Positions 26,191 through 35,166 of a stretch of DNA of 64,000 nucleotides are shown piece by piece. The position numbers were made by a program, and so were the translations under genes. Where the stretch lies: NCBI RefSeq assembly GCF_047324175.1, contig NZ_CP178732.1, positions 3,844,001 to 3,908,000 of the forward strand, written 5' to 3'. The DNA is from Acerihabitans sp015654925. Lineage in GTDB: Bacteria; Pseudomonadota; Gammaproteobacteria; Enterobacterales; Enterobacteriaceae. The notes beneath the pieces are model-generated. The model saw only the letters and a program-made list of their open reading frames with translations. It did not search any database and was not told the origin of the DNA. The first letter of the stretch is position 1. The number at the start of each line of letters is the position of its first letter.

Positions 26191-27333
26191 ATGAAAATGA
26201 ATATGCGCGCAATCTATACGGTAATTCTGGCAATGGCGGCGTTCAGCCACTCAGCCTTGGCCGTGGTATACCCCCTTCCGGCCGGCAACAGCCGCCTGGT
26301 TGGGCAAAATCTGGAAATCGACATTCCCCAGGATAGCAAGTTACCGCTGGAGCATTTTGCCGCACAGTTCCAAATGGGCCTGAGCAATATGATTGAGGCC
26401 AACCCCGGCGTTGACCCGTTCCTGCCGACTCCGGGCAGTAAACTGGTTATTCCCCATCAATTAATTCTGCCAGACACCCCCCATGAAGGTATCGTGGTGA
26501 ACAGCGCCGAAATGCGCCTTTACTACTATCCGAAAGGCAGTAAAACCGTCGTCGTATTGCCGATCGGCATCGGTGAACTGGGCAAGGATACCCCGGTGAA
26601 CTGGCTGACCACAGTGCAACGCAAGAAAAACGGTCCGACCTGGACGCCGACCAAGGCGATGCATGCCGAATATGCGGCGCGCGGCGAAACATTGCCGGAG
26701 GTTTTCCCGGCGGGTCCCGATAATCCGATGGGCCTGTATGCGCTATACGTCGGCCGTCTTTACGCCATCCACGGCACCAACGCCAATTTCGGTATCGGTT
26801 TGCGCGTGAGCCACGGCTGCGTGCGTTTGCGTGCCGATGATATCAAATATTTATTCGATCATGTGCCGGTGGGTACGCGCGTACAGTTCATCGACGAACC
26901 GGTAAAAGCCAGCATCGAGCCGGATGGCACCCGCTATCTGGAAGTGCACAATCCCCTGTCCTCTACCGAGGAACAATTTAAATCCACCGAGCCGGTGCCT
27001 ATCGTTTTGCCGGCCAGCGTCAGTAAAGTGATGGTAGACCCCATTGTTAATCAGGACGCGGTTAATGTCGCCCTGCAAAATCGCTCGGGTATACCGGTGA
27101 ACATCTCCGCGCCGGCAACCGTCGCGCCAGTGGTTACCCCGGTTTCCGCGCCGGCGGATGCCCCTGCGGCAGCGCCTGATTCGGATCAAGGCGCTGCCGC
27201 CCCCGCGGCGCCGGCTGAAGCGGCGGCTCCGGCCGAAGCCCCGGCGCCTGACGCGGCTAATAGCCAGGATAACCAGCCGGTCGCGCCTGACTCTGCGTCA
27301 ATGGCGGCTCCGGCGGCTACCCAGGCCCAGTAA
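26191..27333 (+). CDS. L,D-transpeptidase, LdtA (ErfK) type, with Ala/Pro-rich tail
   Basis: Periplasmic enzyme that links Braun lipoprotein to peptidoglycan or makes 3-3 crosslinks. A signal peptide ends in SALAVVYPLP. A LysM-like segment (FQMGLSNMIEANPGVDPFLPTPGSKLVIP) follows, then the YkuD catalytic domain with IHGTNANFGIGLRVSHGCVRL, where Cys is the nucleophile. The core matches E. coli ErfK closely. After the usual end the protein continues for about 70 residues of Ala/Pro/Glu-rich sequence, absent from E. coli ErfK. The ATG at 26191 is chosen for the signal peptide; upstream GTG at 26167 is possible. Confidence 0.92.
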   Translation: MKMNMRAIYTVILAMAAFSHSALAVVYPLPAGNSRLVGQNLEIDIPQDSKLPLEHFAAQFQMGLSNMIEANPGVDPFLPTPGSKLVIPHQLILPDTPHEGIVVNSAEMRLYYYPKGSKTVVVLPIGIGELGKDTPVNWLTTVQRKKNGPTWTPTKAMHAEYAARGETLPEVFPAGPDNPMGLYALYVGRLYAIHGTNANFGIGLRVSHGCVRLRADDIKYLFDHVPVGTRVQFIDEPVKASIEPDGTRYLEVHNPLSSTEEQFKSTEPVPIVLPASVSKVMVDPIVNQDAVNVALQNRSGIPVNISAPATVAPVVTPVSAPADAPAAAPDSDQGAAAPAAPAEAAAPAEAPAPDAANSQDNQPVAPDSASMAAPAATQAQ

Positions 27334-27457
27334 TCGCCGCCAAGGGGAAACGCGGCAAGGATGCCCGTTTCCTTTCCTTCGCGACGCGCGTTTAATTCAT
27401 CCCTTATCGCCGATTTCCCCGGTTTACCCTTGTCAGACCCGCTGTGGCATCACCCCT

Positions 27458-28468
27458 TTATGGCCTTAATGCCTCCAGCAAGGCCTGATTAAATTGCGTC
27501 GGCTGCTCCATCTGCGGCGCATGTCCCAACCCCTTGAATTCAATTAGCCTGGCACCCGGAATGCGCCCGGCGATCTGTTTGCCGAGCCGGTCATAATGGC
27601 CGAGCGTCGCCTTGACCGCCGGCGAAGCGATATCGCTGCCGATGGCCGTCGTATCCGAGGTGCCAATCATCAGCGTGGTCGGCACCTGCAAATTGCCGAA
27701 TTCATAAAATACCGGCTGGGTAAAAATCATGTCGTAGATCAACGCCGAATTCCAGGCGACCAGTTTATGCCCCGGCCCCTGGTTCAAGCCGGCCAACATA
27801 TCCACCCAGCGATCGTATTGCGGTTTCCAGCGCCCCACGTAATAGGTGGTCAATTCGTATTGATGAATGCTTTGCGCCGTCGTATTTAACTCGCGCTGGT
27901 ACCACTGGTCGACGGTACGATAAGGCACTCCCATTGCCTGCCAGTCCTCAAGACCTATGGGATTGACCAATACCAATTTACCCACCCGGGCAGGAAACAT
28001 CAGCGCATAGCGAGTCGCCAGCATCCCGCCGGTGGAATGCCCCACCACCATAACCTTATCGATACCGAGGCCGGCCAACAAATCGCGGGTATTGGTGGCC
28101 AATTGCTGGAAGCTGTATTGGTAATGCGCAGGTTTGCTGGAGCTGCAAAAGCCAATCTGATCGGGCGCCACCACGCGGTACCCCTGGCGACTCAGCGCAT
28201 TAATCTGATCTTCCCAGGTCGCCGCACAAAAATTTTTCCCGTGCAGCAATACCACCACCTGGCCATTGGCGCGCCCCTGCGCCGCAACATCCATATAGCC
28301 CATTTGCAAAGCCTCGCCCTGTGAGCTAAAGGAGTAATAATGGAGCGGATAGGGATAGGCGAATCCCTGGAGCTGCTGTCCATATTCCGCAGGCGCAGCG
28401 GATGCCCCGCCGGCGATTGGCAAAGACAATACCGCGGCGCAAAGGGCGTTTCTGACCAAACATAGCAT
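27458..28468 (-). CDS. Exported alpha/beta-fold hydrolase
   Basis: A 336-residue secreted hydrolase. A signal peptide ends around GGASAAPA. The fold is marked by VVVLLHGKNFCAATWE, the nucleophile elbow VVGHSTGGMLA, the Asp region TLMIGTSDTTA and catalytic His in GLGHAPQ. The family includes esterases, haloalkane dehalogenases and epoxide hydrolases; I cannot choose between them. AGGATCGCC precedes the ATG. It converges on the L,D-transpeptidase gene. Confidence 0.87.
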   Translation of the reverse strand: MLCLVRNALCAAVLSLPIAGGASAAPAEYGQQLQGFAYPYPLHYYSFSSQGEALQMGYMDVAAQGRANGQVVVLLHGKNFCAATWEDQINALSRQGYRVVAPDQIGFCSSSKPAHYQYSFQQLATNTRDLLAGLGIDKVMVVGHSTGGMLATRYALMFPARVGKLVLVNPIGLEDWQAMGVPYRTVDQWYQRELNTTAQSIHQYELTTYYVGRWKPQYDRWVDMLAGLNQGPGHKLVAWNSALIYDMIFTQPVFYEFGNLQVPTTLMIGTSDTTAIGSDIASPAVKATLGHYDRLGKQIAGRIPGARLIEFKGLGHAPQMEQPTQFNQALLEALRP

Positions 28469-29278
28469 GGCGATCCTGACCTTATCGTTAAAGTGGCTGT
28501 GACGGGCTTACCGCCCTACCCTGTCACTTAAGGATAAACCTCGCGGTTGGCGAATGCGATTCCCATTCGGCGGATCGTTGAACGATACTGCCGCGCCGAC
28601 CGTATGTCGTTGCCCTGAGAAAACATGCCGTTTATTCATGAAACAGCGGCAGGTTAAATCTTCAAACATATTCATATTATTTTAAATTAACTTACGTACC
28701 CTAAGCTGATTAAAACTGATAAAGCAAACGGTTTTATACTAAACGTTGTTTCCTCCTGACAATAATAACCGCTGCTGCCGACTTGCTGCGAAATGCGGTA
28801 TTTATGACGCTCATGGTATAACAAGACTCATTAAAAAACATAAGCGCCCATGGATAATCGCAGCTGCATATAATTAAAAAATCACATCAAAGCTTGTTAG
28901 CATTATTGAATACGCACATAGCTTTTGCTACGTATCTTTTTAAAGTGCCATTATCGATAAGTGATACTGGGGATTAAAACAACCGATGATTCGGTTGCCG
29001 ATATAAAAAAGGACATAAAAATAAAATAAAAATATACATGCTAAAGTAAATTTATATATTACAGAAATGATCAGCAACATAATCAATGGTAAATTAAATC
29101 CGGACCAGCTTGCTTGTAGTTATTTACTGGCAAAATAACAATCTTTATCACGTTATTGTCACATCCCATGGGCTATTATTTATCGGCGTCGATATAAAAA
29201 CGCACCCGGCCATATACTTTTTAAAATGCCACTCACAACGGTGAATCGTTGGGATTATCTATGTTCTAGGAGTTAATG
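28469..29278. other. Long AT-rich intergenic region
   Basis: About 810 bases without a convincing gene, strongly AT-rich from about 28660. It contains a 7-base inverted repeat CAACCGA/TCGGTTG at 28980-28997. It also has a near-identical 15-base direct repeat, CTTTTTAAAGTGCCA at about 28938 and CTTTTTAAAATGCCA at about 29218. These may be regulator sites for the carbonic anhydrase gene. Low GC suggests H-NS binding or acquired DNA. Confidence 0.45.
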
Positions 29279-30016
29279 ATGCAAAAAACTATGCTGAAAT
29301 CACCTGAACCAGCACGACGCACATTATTGAAACGCGCTGCCGGACTTTCCGTATTGGGCATTGCCGGCGTTATCGGCGCGAGCACTCCCGCCCTCACTTA
29401 TGCCGCTGCGCTCAGCAGGGAAGAACGGGATAAGATGACCCCGGATCAGATTATTGAAGATTTAAAACAAGGAAATCTCCGCTTTCGCACGGGTAAAAGC
29501 CATCAACATGATTATCTGGCGCAAAAACGTTCCAGTCAGGCCGGCCAATTTCCGTCGGCGGTGATACTGAGTTGCATTGATTCCCGCGCCCCGGCGGAAA
29601 TATTGCTCGACACCGGGATCGGCGAAGCGTTTAACAGCAGGATTGCCGGCAATATCGCCAATGATGATATTATTGGCAGCCTTGAATTCGCCTGCGCCGC
29701 AGCCGGGGCGAAGGTGATATTGGTGATGGGCCACACCGCATGCGGTGCGGTTAAAGGCGCTATTGATAATGTCGAACTAGGTCATTTAACAGGGTTATTA
29801 AGCAAAATCAGACCCGCCATTGATAAAACCGAGTACGCCGGGGAAAGAGTCGGCAGCAACGGTGACTTTGTCGATGCGGTCGCAAAAACCAACGTAAATC
29901 TGACGATTGAGGAATTACGCAAAAGCGATATCCTTCATAAACTTGAATCCGATGGCAAAATAAAAATCATTGGTTCGCTGTATCACCTCGCTGGCGGCAA
30001 GGTAGATTTTTTCTAA
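29279..30016 (+). CDS. Beta-class carbonic anhydrase, predicted Tat-exported
   Basis: Zinc enzyme that interconverts CO2 and bicarbonate. Ligands Cys99, Asp101-Arg103 dyad (CIDSR), His152 and Cys155 (GHTACGAV) are present. Unlike the cytosolic Can/CynT enzymes it begins with a twin-arginine signal (ARRTLLKRA) followed by a hydrophobic stretch and an Ala-rich cleavage region, so a periplasmic, folded export is expected. The ATG at 29279 is preferred over the ATG three bases earlier because of the spacing from TAGGAG. Confidence 0.92.
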   Translation: MQKTMLKSPEPARRTLLKRAAGLSVLGIAGVIGASTPALTYAAALSREERDKMTPDQIIEDLKQGNLRFRTGKSHQHDYLAQKRSSQAGQFPSAVILSCIDSRAPAEILLDTGIGEAFNSRIAGNIANDDIIGSLEFACAAAGAKVILVMGHTACGAVKGAIDNVELGHLTGLLSKIRPAIDKTEYAGERVGSNGDFVDAVAKTNVNLTIEELRKSDILHKLESDGKIKIIGSLYHLAGGKVDFF

Positions 30017-30243
30017 TGAGCCGCAACATTAACAGCCCGCCAGGGCTGTTAATTCCCCCAACGACAGAACACCCGTTACCCCGCTGCGCCTTTCATCGGG
30101 TTAACCTGGAAATAGGGATATATCACAATAGCAGGCAATAGTCCGGCCCTTGTAATGGCATTTTCTACGCTTTTGGCAAAACAGGGGTGATGACTACCCA
30201 TTCAGTTCATTGAATCTCGGTTTATCCCTTCTATGTAATGATC

Positions 30244-30317
30244 GCATTGCATTCCTTTGTATTGCTTTCGTTCCAAAACTCCTCTTTTGGCGTACGGGCT
30301 GTCGAGCCCGTTTTTTT
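30244..30317 (+). ncRNA. Candidate small RNA
   Basis: A promoter-like pair TTGAAT (30210-30215) and TATGTA (30232-30237), spaced 16 bases, is followed about 75 bases later by a strong terminator at 30295-30317, with no ORF between. That is the layout of an Hfq-type small RNA. I could not match it to a known enterobacterial sRNA. Confidence 0.4.
30295..30317 (+). terminator. Strong Rho-independent terminator
   Basis: Stem CGGGCT / AGCCCG with a GTCG loop and seven T residues. It is almost 300 bases after the carbonic anhydrase stop and no gene precedes it directly, which is why a small RNA is proposed. Confidence 0.88.
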
Positions 30318-30451
30318 ACATCCAGGCTAATCGGCATAGGGTAAACTGCTATTGTATGATGAAATATTTAAATGTGACATGCATCACCATTTACTCCTGC
30401 AGTTGCTCATAAAATAGTGACAGATATCACGTTTATATAGAGGAGCAGATA

Positions 30452-30556
30452 ATGGATACAGTACAAAGAACCGACCAGATATTGCTGAGAGTTTGTTGGT
30501 TGTTGGTATTAGGCGGTGTAATTTTTGGCGGCGTATTGTTTAAAATGTATTGGTAA
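30452..30556 (+). CDS. 34-residue single-pass membrane microprotein
   Basis: A 34-residue ORF with a good ribosome binding site (AGGAG, seven bases before ATG). It encodes a short polar N terminus followed by one helix (LLRVCWLLVLGGVIFGGVLF) and MYW. This is the standard layout of enterobacterial stress microproteins. The family was not recognised. AT-rich DNA on both sides probably holds promoter and terminator. Confidence 0.6.
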   Translation: MDTVQRTDQILLRVCWLLVLGGVIFGGVLFKMYW

Positions 30557-30879
30557 TTTGTTAATTAATTACCTGCTATTTTCCAATGGGACTTCTTTTA
30601 CCTCTGATGTTTTTTATCAACGTCCTGATAACGGCTTAAGTCCACTGATGACCGGTCAGTATTGCTGGCTTACTATAATACGGCATTAGCGGACAACAAC
30701 ATGGCATGACGGCGTTACGCGCACACCCTCAGCGCACCAGTATCCCTTTCGCTTATCATGCCCCGCATTCAGGTGTTTTGCCCGCCACTGGTGTTTTGCC
30801 CGCAAATAGTCGCTTAGCCGATAAGGAGTGTCCTGAAGAGTGCTATGATTTGATCATGAGTCGCCGTATCGGAGTATCG
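30557..30879. other. Intergenic region before small lipoprotein gene
   Basis: About 320 bases. A TATAAT hexamer at 30674-30679 suggests a promoter for the downstream lipoprotein gene with a leader near 190 bases, but its -35 element (ACCGGT) is poor. A tandem repetition, TGCCCGCCACTGGTGTTTTG then TGCCCGCAAATAG, is at about 30778-30812. No gene seen. Confidence 0.4.
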
Positions 30880-31029
30880 ATGAAATTGATTATCCTTTCC
30901 CTGTCATTAAGCCTGCTGTTGATTACGGGCTGTAGCGGGGTCGCTGGTTCGTTATTTAAAATCATTCCTGCCAACACCGACGTTTGCCCCCATGGGCATA
31001 ATGTTTTTACCAATCAATGCAATCCATGA
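30880..31029 (+). CDS. Small lipoprotein (49 aa)
   Basis: A 49-residue protein with an N-terminal signal peptide and lipobox LLLITGC, then a short mature part with two further cysteines (DVCPHGHNVFTNQCNP) that could form a disulfide. GGAG stands five bases before the ATG. The frame remains open upstream to 30706 but without coding features. No family recognised. Confidence 0.7.
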   Translation: MKLIILSLSLSLLLITGCSGVAGSLFKIIPANTDVCPHGHNVFTNQCNP

Positions 31030-31212
31030 TGCACCCCGTGTAAAATGCCGGTGATGAGACCATCCCCCTCCTAGCCTGGCCCTATGGTAAAATTAAACGC
31101 AAAATAGCCGTTCCGTTATTGCCGTTTAAGGCTAATAGTTGAAGGTAAAAGGTAAAAAATTACCAATAAAAACATCGATATACTTACCCATCGAATAACC
31201 CGAGGAGATATT

Positions 31213-31518
31213 ATGCGCAGCAAGACATTGACGCTTAGCCTGGTTACGGCCCTTGCCCTGACGGCGTGCAGCGGTCGCAACGCCGACCGCCCCAGGCAAC
31301 CATCCGCCATACAACCCCATCCCGCAAAGGATACCTGCCAGGCAGCGAGTTATAACCCTATGATAGGCAAACCCGGCAGCATACTTGATAGCATGCGTTT
31401 TTCCGTGCCCATCCGCTTAATCAAGCCCGGCCAGGCGGTAACGATGGATTTTAACCCCCAAAGAGTGAATTTTTTTACCAATGAACAAGGGATCATTACC
31501 AGCATCCGTTGCGCATGA
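31213..31518 (+). CDS. I78-family peptidase inhibitor lipoprotein
   Basis: A 101-residue lipoprotein (lipobox ALTAC). The mature domain matches the I78 elastase-inhibitor pattern: Cys, then NPMIGKPGSILD, then IRLIKPGQAVTMDFNPQRVN, ending in ITSIRC, so the first and last Cys can pair. Such proteins are expected to inhibit serine proteases in the periplasm or at the surface. CGAGGAG precedes the ATG. Confidence 0.85.
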   Translation: MRSKTLTLSLVTALALTACSGRNADRPRQPSAIQPHPAKDTCQAASYNPMIGKPGSILDSMRFSVPIRLIKPGQAVTMDFNPQRVNFFTNEQGIITSIRCA

Positions 31519-31751
31519 CCATATCATCCACGAGATGTTCTGTATTGGGGCATACTCCCTCCGTTGACGATTTTTCGGTTACCCCGCGAAGAAAGGTTGC
31601 ATTTAAACCGGGAAAGGCTGTATAAAACGACAGTGTCAGCGATAAGCCAGAAACATGGCCAAATCGCCAACGCTTGATTGCGGCGATGCGATAATTGCCA
31701 TAAATTTTGCAACCGGCGCCGCCGAAGAATTTGCTTGCGTAAAGGAAAACT

Positions 31752-31991
31752 ATGCGTGTTGAACTCATTTATGATAAACGGAACGTGGCGGGGCTAGAGA
31801 ACGCGGGACATATCATCGAAGCCGAACTGACCAAGCGGGTGCATCGGGTTTTTCCAGCGGCCGAGGTCAAGGTTAAAGCCATGCAAGCCAACGGTATTAA
31901 TACCGATGCCAATAAACAGGAAAAGGCGATACTCAATCGCCTGCTGGAAGAAATGTTCGAGGAGGCCGACGAATGGCTGGTAGCTGATTAA
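31752..31991 (+). CDS. DinI-family protein (second paralogue)
   Basis: A 79-residue DinI/ImpC-family product with the family ending EKAILNRLLEEMFEEADEWL. It is clearly diverged from the dinI gene at 4041. Members of this family often lie beside prophages and act on RecA. I find no LexA box upstream, so SOS control is not shown. AAAGGAAA precedes the ATG. Confidence 0.82.
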   Translation: MRVELIYDKRNVAGLENAGHIIEAELTKRVHRVFPAAEVKVKAMQANGINTDANKQEKAILNRLLEEMFEEADEWLVAD

Positions 31992-32496
31992 GTTCGGCAG
32001 CGGTCAATATTAGCCCTGACGTCAGCCAGGGCATGCTGTTCGTTTACCTGCCCTCATCCCGTCCTTCCTAATTCTAAAGCCCTTGTTCCACATATCACCG
32101 CGCCCCCGGGATGCCATCAACCCCGGTCCTGCTCCGGCTATGTAATCAACAGGCTGCAAGCCGCGCTTACGACCGTGTTTCCATTAAATACACATTATTT
32201 TCCCCAATACTCCGTCATTCGACCCATACAGATTGCCGGATACCTCCACCGTCGTGACTAAAAGATCTACCAGTTAAGATACAGTTAAGTAACGCTGTGC
32301 GATGATAATCATGTTTCCATTTAGTTCCATTCATTTCTTTTGCTGTGAACCATCTTTAGGGGCTTCTCTGGCCCCATTTTTTTTGGCGCTACTCGCTCCC
32401 CTTATCCTTTAGTAAGCGTCCGGGCGTCTCGCCTTGCTCACGAAATACCATTCCAGCACTCTGATCTCACTCCATAAAATCGGTGTGAGATGAATC
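31992..32496. other. Intergenic region with a possible small RNA
   Basis: About 505 bases with no gene. A GCCCTG/CAGGGC hairpin at 32013-32032 lacks a T run. A proper terminator is at 32359-32384. The sequence from about 32311 to that terminator (GATGATAATCATG with AT-rich sequence following) could be a small RNA, but no solid promoter is seen. Confidence 0.35.
32359..32384 (+). terminator. Rho-independent terminator
   Basis: Stem GGGGC / GCCCC with a 7-base loop followed by A and eight T residues. No ORF ends near it, so it may terminate a small RNA or be left from a deleted gene. Confidence 0.8.
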
Positions 32497-32619
32497 ATGA
32501 TGAAACGTTATTCCCTTAGCGAAAAACAGCAACACATTGATGCTTGGCAACACAGTGGATTTACCAAACATTTGTTTTTTTTTGCGCAATCTAACTTAAA
32601 AAATGAAATTGTTGATTAA
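32497..32619 (+). pseudogene. Truncated transposase OrfA fragment
   Basis: Encodes MMKRYSLSEKQQHIDAWQHS and about 20 further residues before a stop. The motif HIDAWQHSGFTKHLF resembles the N-terminal helix of IS66-type TnpA/OrfA proteins (W-x-x-SG pattern). The rest of the transposase and any inverted repeats are missing, so this is an insertion-sequence stub at the edge of the accessory zone. Confidence 0.5.
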
Positions 32620-32678
32620 GTATTTATTTTCGCAGGACTATGCTATCACTCTTTTTAAAAACAACATGAGTATATAAA

Positions 32679-33740
32679 ATGCTCGGAATTTTGCGATTTT
32701 TTTTGGCGAGTTGCGTTATTTCATTTCATTTATCTGCTAAGATACCCAATATAGGCCAGTTATCTGTTAATTTTTTCTATGTAATAAGTGGCTACTTAAT
32801 AACTCTTATTTTGAATGATATCTATAAATTCAGGTTAAAGAAATTTTCTTTAAATAGATTTTTAAGATTATATCCGGCATATTACTCTTTCACTTTTCTT
32901 TCTTTAGTGCTTGCCATAATACCAATATCAGGAGTGACATCATCAGTTTTCCATTCATCATGGAGCGGTAGCCAGCAACCTTTCGACATATTAGGTAATA
33001 TATTTATCTTCCCATGGGCTTTTCTTAGCGATCAATCCGTCCTCGCGATTCCAAATTTATTATATTCTGAAGAGCCTCGGCTAAGGCTCATCCCATCAAC
33101 TTGGTCAATAGCAGTTGAAATAGTTTGTTATTTTATTTTGTTTATATTTACCGGAAGAAACATCTATACCGCGATAATAAGCTTTTTCCTTGCAGCACTA
33201 TTTCATATTTATCTGAATAGTAGTGCATTAAACGCTGGGTATATTTATTACCCTTTTATGTCAGCCATGTTGCCGTTTAGTGTTGGTGCCATTGGATGCT
33301 TCTTATCAAAAAGAATAGAAAAAAAATATTCACTATCATTTTCAATGAACAAACAATTTTTATCATTAGCAGCAATTATTTTCTTGTTTCTTTTTAACTG
33401 GTGGCTATCCCTAGGCTCTGCTGATTTTTATAGATCACTTTATTTTTACACAAACAACGTCATTGCATTATTTTCAATCATGATTCTGCATAATTCCAAA
33501 CCATCCGATTATTTTAAAAAGGTATGCAAAATTCTTGGGGATCTTTCGTACCCTATGTTTTTAATACACTATATTGCTGGCTATATCGGGTGGCATATAA
33601 TCGGAATGCCTAATTACCTTAGAGGATGGGATATTTTCATCATGGGATACATTATTTCCGTCCTTATCAGCATAGCATGCTTGATTTTCATAGATCAACC
33701 CATACAAAAAATAAGGAATAAAATAAGACATCAGGAATAA
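32679..33740 (+). CDS. Acyltransferase 3 (OafA-like) O-antigen acetyltransferase
   Basis: A 353-residue inner-membrane protein with about ten helices. Features are the early His of the family (VISFHLS), NFFYVISGYLITL, RFLRLYPAYY and WSIAVEIVCYF, typical of OafA/WecH-type enzymes that acetylate O-antigen or other surface glycans. The DNA is far more AT-rich than the core genes, a sign of horizontal acquisition. The ribosome binding site is weak. It lies just outside the recognised prophage end and could belong to an older serotype-conversion element. Confidence 0.85.
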   Translation: MLGILRFFLASCVISFHLSAKIPNIGQLSVNFFYVISGYLITLILNDIYKFRLKKFSLNRFLRLYPAYYSFTFLSLVLAIIPISGVTSSVFHSSWSGSQQPFDILGNIFIFPWAFLSDQSVLAIPNLLYSEEPRLRLIPSTWSIAVEIVCYFILFIFTGRNIYTAIISFFLAALFHIYLNSSALNAGYIYYPFMSAMLPFSVGAIGCFLSKRIEKKYSLSFSMNKQFLSLAAIIFLFLFNWWLSLGSADFYRSLYFYTNNVIALFSIMILHNSKPSDYFKKVCKILGDLSYPMFLIHYIAGYIGWHIIGMPNYLRGWDIFIMGYIISVLISIACLIFIDQPIQKIRNKIRHQE

Positions 33741-33773
33741 TAATTCCGCAATCTCTAAGGGTTGGGGCAGATT

Positions 33774-34067
33774 ATGACATTATCCCTACATTATTACGGC
33801 TGGGAAGATATTCCTTACCACTCCGATAGACACGACGATGAAACCGTTCCTGGTGAAGTAGTGGCCATCATGGTCGATCAAAACGTCAGCCTGCCGGCCG
33901 CGTGGCGTATCCATTCAGGATTGTCACAATACGATGTTGCCGAAAAACTCGGCGCCGCCCAGTCCGCCGTGTCGCAGTGGGAATCCGTGGACTCAAAGCC
34001 ACAGAAAAAAAACCGTGAAAAGATGGCGGCGCTGTATGGTTGCAGACCGGAACAGCTAATGCTTTAA
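33774..34067 (+). CDS. XRE-family helix-turn-helix protein, orphan antitoxin type
   Basis: A 97-residue DNA-binding protein. Residues around SLPAAWRIHSGLSQYDVAEKLGAAQSAVSQWE form the HTH domain; the preceding VPGEVVAIMVDQNVSLPAAWR is typical of antitoxins that pair with RelE-type toxins. No toxin gene is adjacent: the acyltransferase lies upstream, and downstream is a different module. GGGG stands before the ATG at 33774. It probably represses its own promoter. Confidence 0.75.
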   Translation: MTLSLHYYGWEDIPYHSDRHDDETVPGEVVAIMVDQNVSLPAAWRIHSGLSQYDVAEKLGAAQSAVSQWESVDSKPQKKNREKMAALYGCRPEQLML

Positions 34068-34250
34068 AACGTAGCCCTGGTAGAAGCTATTGCCCGGCCT
34101 CTTAGCATGGATGCTTGCCGGGTATGAATGAACGGGCGGGAATGTCCAAACGTTGGTATAAGGCACATTATTGGCGACGACGAACGGCCGGCGCATCTGC
34201 TGATACTCTCGGCGTAACGATGCCTATTCTATGGCAAGGCCGGCGTAGTT

Positions 34251-34520
34251 TTGTTGCAACGTCTGCTATTGCGCCTGTTTTTCGAGAAGGGGTCGACCGC
34301 AGGTATCGACGCGAAGCAGTCCGGTAAACTCCGCCTACGTCTGGCGGTTATCGATGCGGCGGAAGACATCAAGGATATTGACCGGCCGGGATATTGCCTT
34401 CACACGCTTACCGGGGACAGGTGAGGCCAATGGGCAATAACCGTAACGGGCAATTGGCGCATCACGTTTGAATTTATGGATGGCAACGCCTGTATCGTTA
34501 ACTATGAGGATTATCACTGA
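34251..34520 (+). pseudogene. higB: HigB-type toxin, broken by an internal stop
   Basis: One reading frame encodes LFFEKGSTAGIDAKQSGKLR and AVIDAAEDIKDIDRPGYCLH, then TLTGDR, a TGA at 34422-34424, then GQWAITVTGNWRITFEF ending YEDYH, the classic RelE/HigB ending. The stop is in the same frame, consistent with a CGA-to-TGA change. The usual N terminus is also missing or replaced. The frame ends in TGA overlapping the antitoxin ATG (TGATG). The toxin is very likely non-functional. Confidence 0.8.
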
Positions 34521-34807
34521 TGACTATGTTTAATCCACCGCCTCCAGGTGAAATCATTGCAGAAACCCTGGACGATCTCAATATCGGCATTCGAAAGTTC
34601 TCACGCGCATTGCATGTGGCCCCCTCCACCGCACAACGGCTGGTCAGCGGTCATTCTGCGGTTTCTCCAGAAATGGCCCTGAAACTTTCGGCGGCGCTTG
34701 GTAGTTCGGCGAAATTCTGGCTCAATCTTCAAGACAATTACAGCCTTTGGGTGGCACAGAAAAAAGTTGATATCTCACAGCTGCGCCGGCTGGTTGCAAC
34801 TGCCTGA
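34520..34807 (+). CDS. higA: HigA-family antitoxin
   Basis: A 95-residue XRE-type antitoxin. The opening NPPPPGEIIAETLDDLNI and HTH VAPSTAQRLVSGHSAVSPEMALKLSAALG, followed by FWLNLQDNYSLW, are diagnostic for HigA (VapI). It overlaps the broken HigB gene by one base. With the toxin dead, selection on it should be relaxed, yet the frame is complete; it may persist as an autoregulator or protect against related toxins. Confidence 0.9.
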   Translation: MTMFNPPPPGEIIAETLDDLNIGIRKFSRALHVAPSTAQRLVSGHSAVSPEMALKLSAALGSSAKFWLNLQDNYSLWVAQKKVDISQLRRLVATA

Positions 34808-35001
34808 CGACAGCTACTCAACCACAGCCTGCCCACGCTTATGGCCACACAGGTAATGATGCACAGATGCAGTCCTGCTGTATCGCGCTTATTGATAAAC
34901 TCGATAGGGACTGTTTTTGGGTGCAGGCCATTGCCCCAGAGATAGGATTTTAGCGGGTACAGTAACGGGAAAATAGGCATAACCAACCATCTCACGACTG
35001 C
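34808..35001. other. Region downstream of higA
   Basis: About 190 bases before the first tRNA-Leu-like repeat. A minus-strand frame here (34738-34995) lacks family features. I see nothing definite. Confidence 0.35.
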
Positions 35002-35100
35002 ATCAGCTTGCTCATACTACTCTGTTTTTATTACGAATTCTTGGTTTGCACAGGGATGTTACTTGAATCCGTACAGCCATAAAGCCGAGGGATTTTAAAA
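35002..35100. repeat. Degenerate copy of tRNA-Leu 3' end and flank (old att site)
   Basis: About 99 bases that repeat 35985-36084 in the same orientation. CTTGCTCATACTAC, GTTTTTATTACGAATTC and GTACAGCCATAAAGCCGAGG are shared exactly or almost so, while the acceptor/T-arm part has decayed (CACAGGGATGTTACTTGAATCC). It looks like the scar of an earlier integration into the same tRNA gene. Confidence 0.75.
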
Positions 35101-35166
35101 ATCCTCAGCATAATTTTGAAATCAACGAGTTACGTAAAATCAGCCGGTTACAAATCATGATGGCGG

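Noticed and set aside
28469..29278. Possible hidden gene in the long AT-rich gap
   Set aside because: No frame longer than a few dozen codons has a start with a ribosome binding site; only repeats were recorded.
34115..34327. 70-residue frame between the XRE gene and higA
   Set aside because: It runs out of frame across the start of the broken higB and shows no family features.
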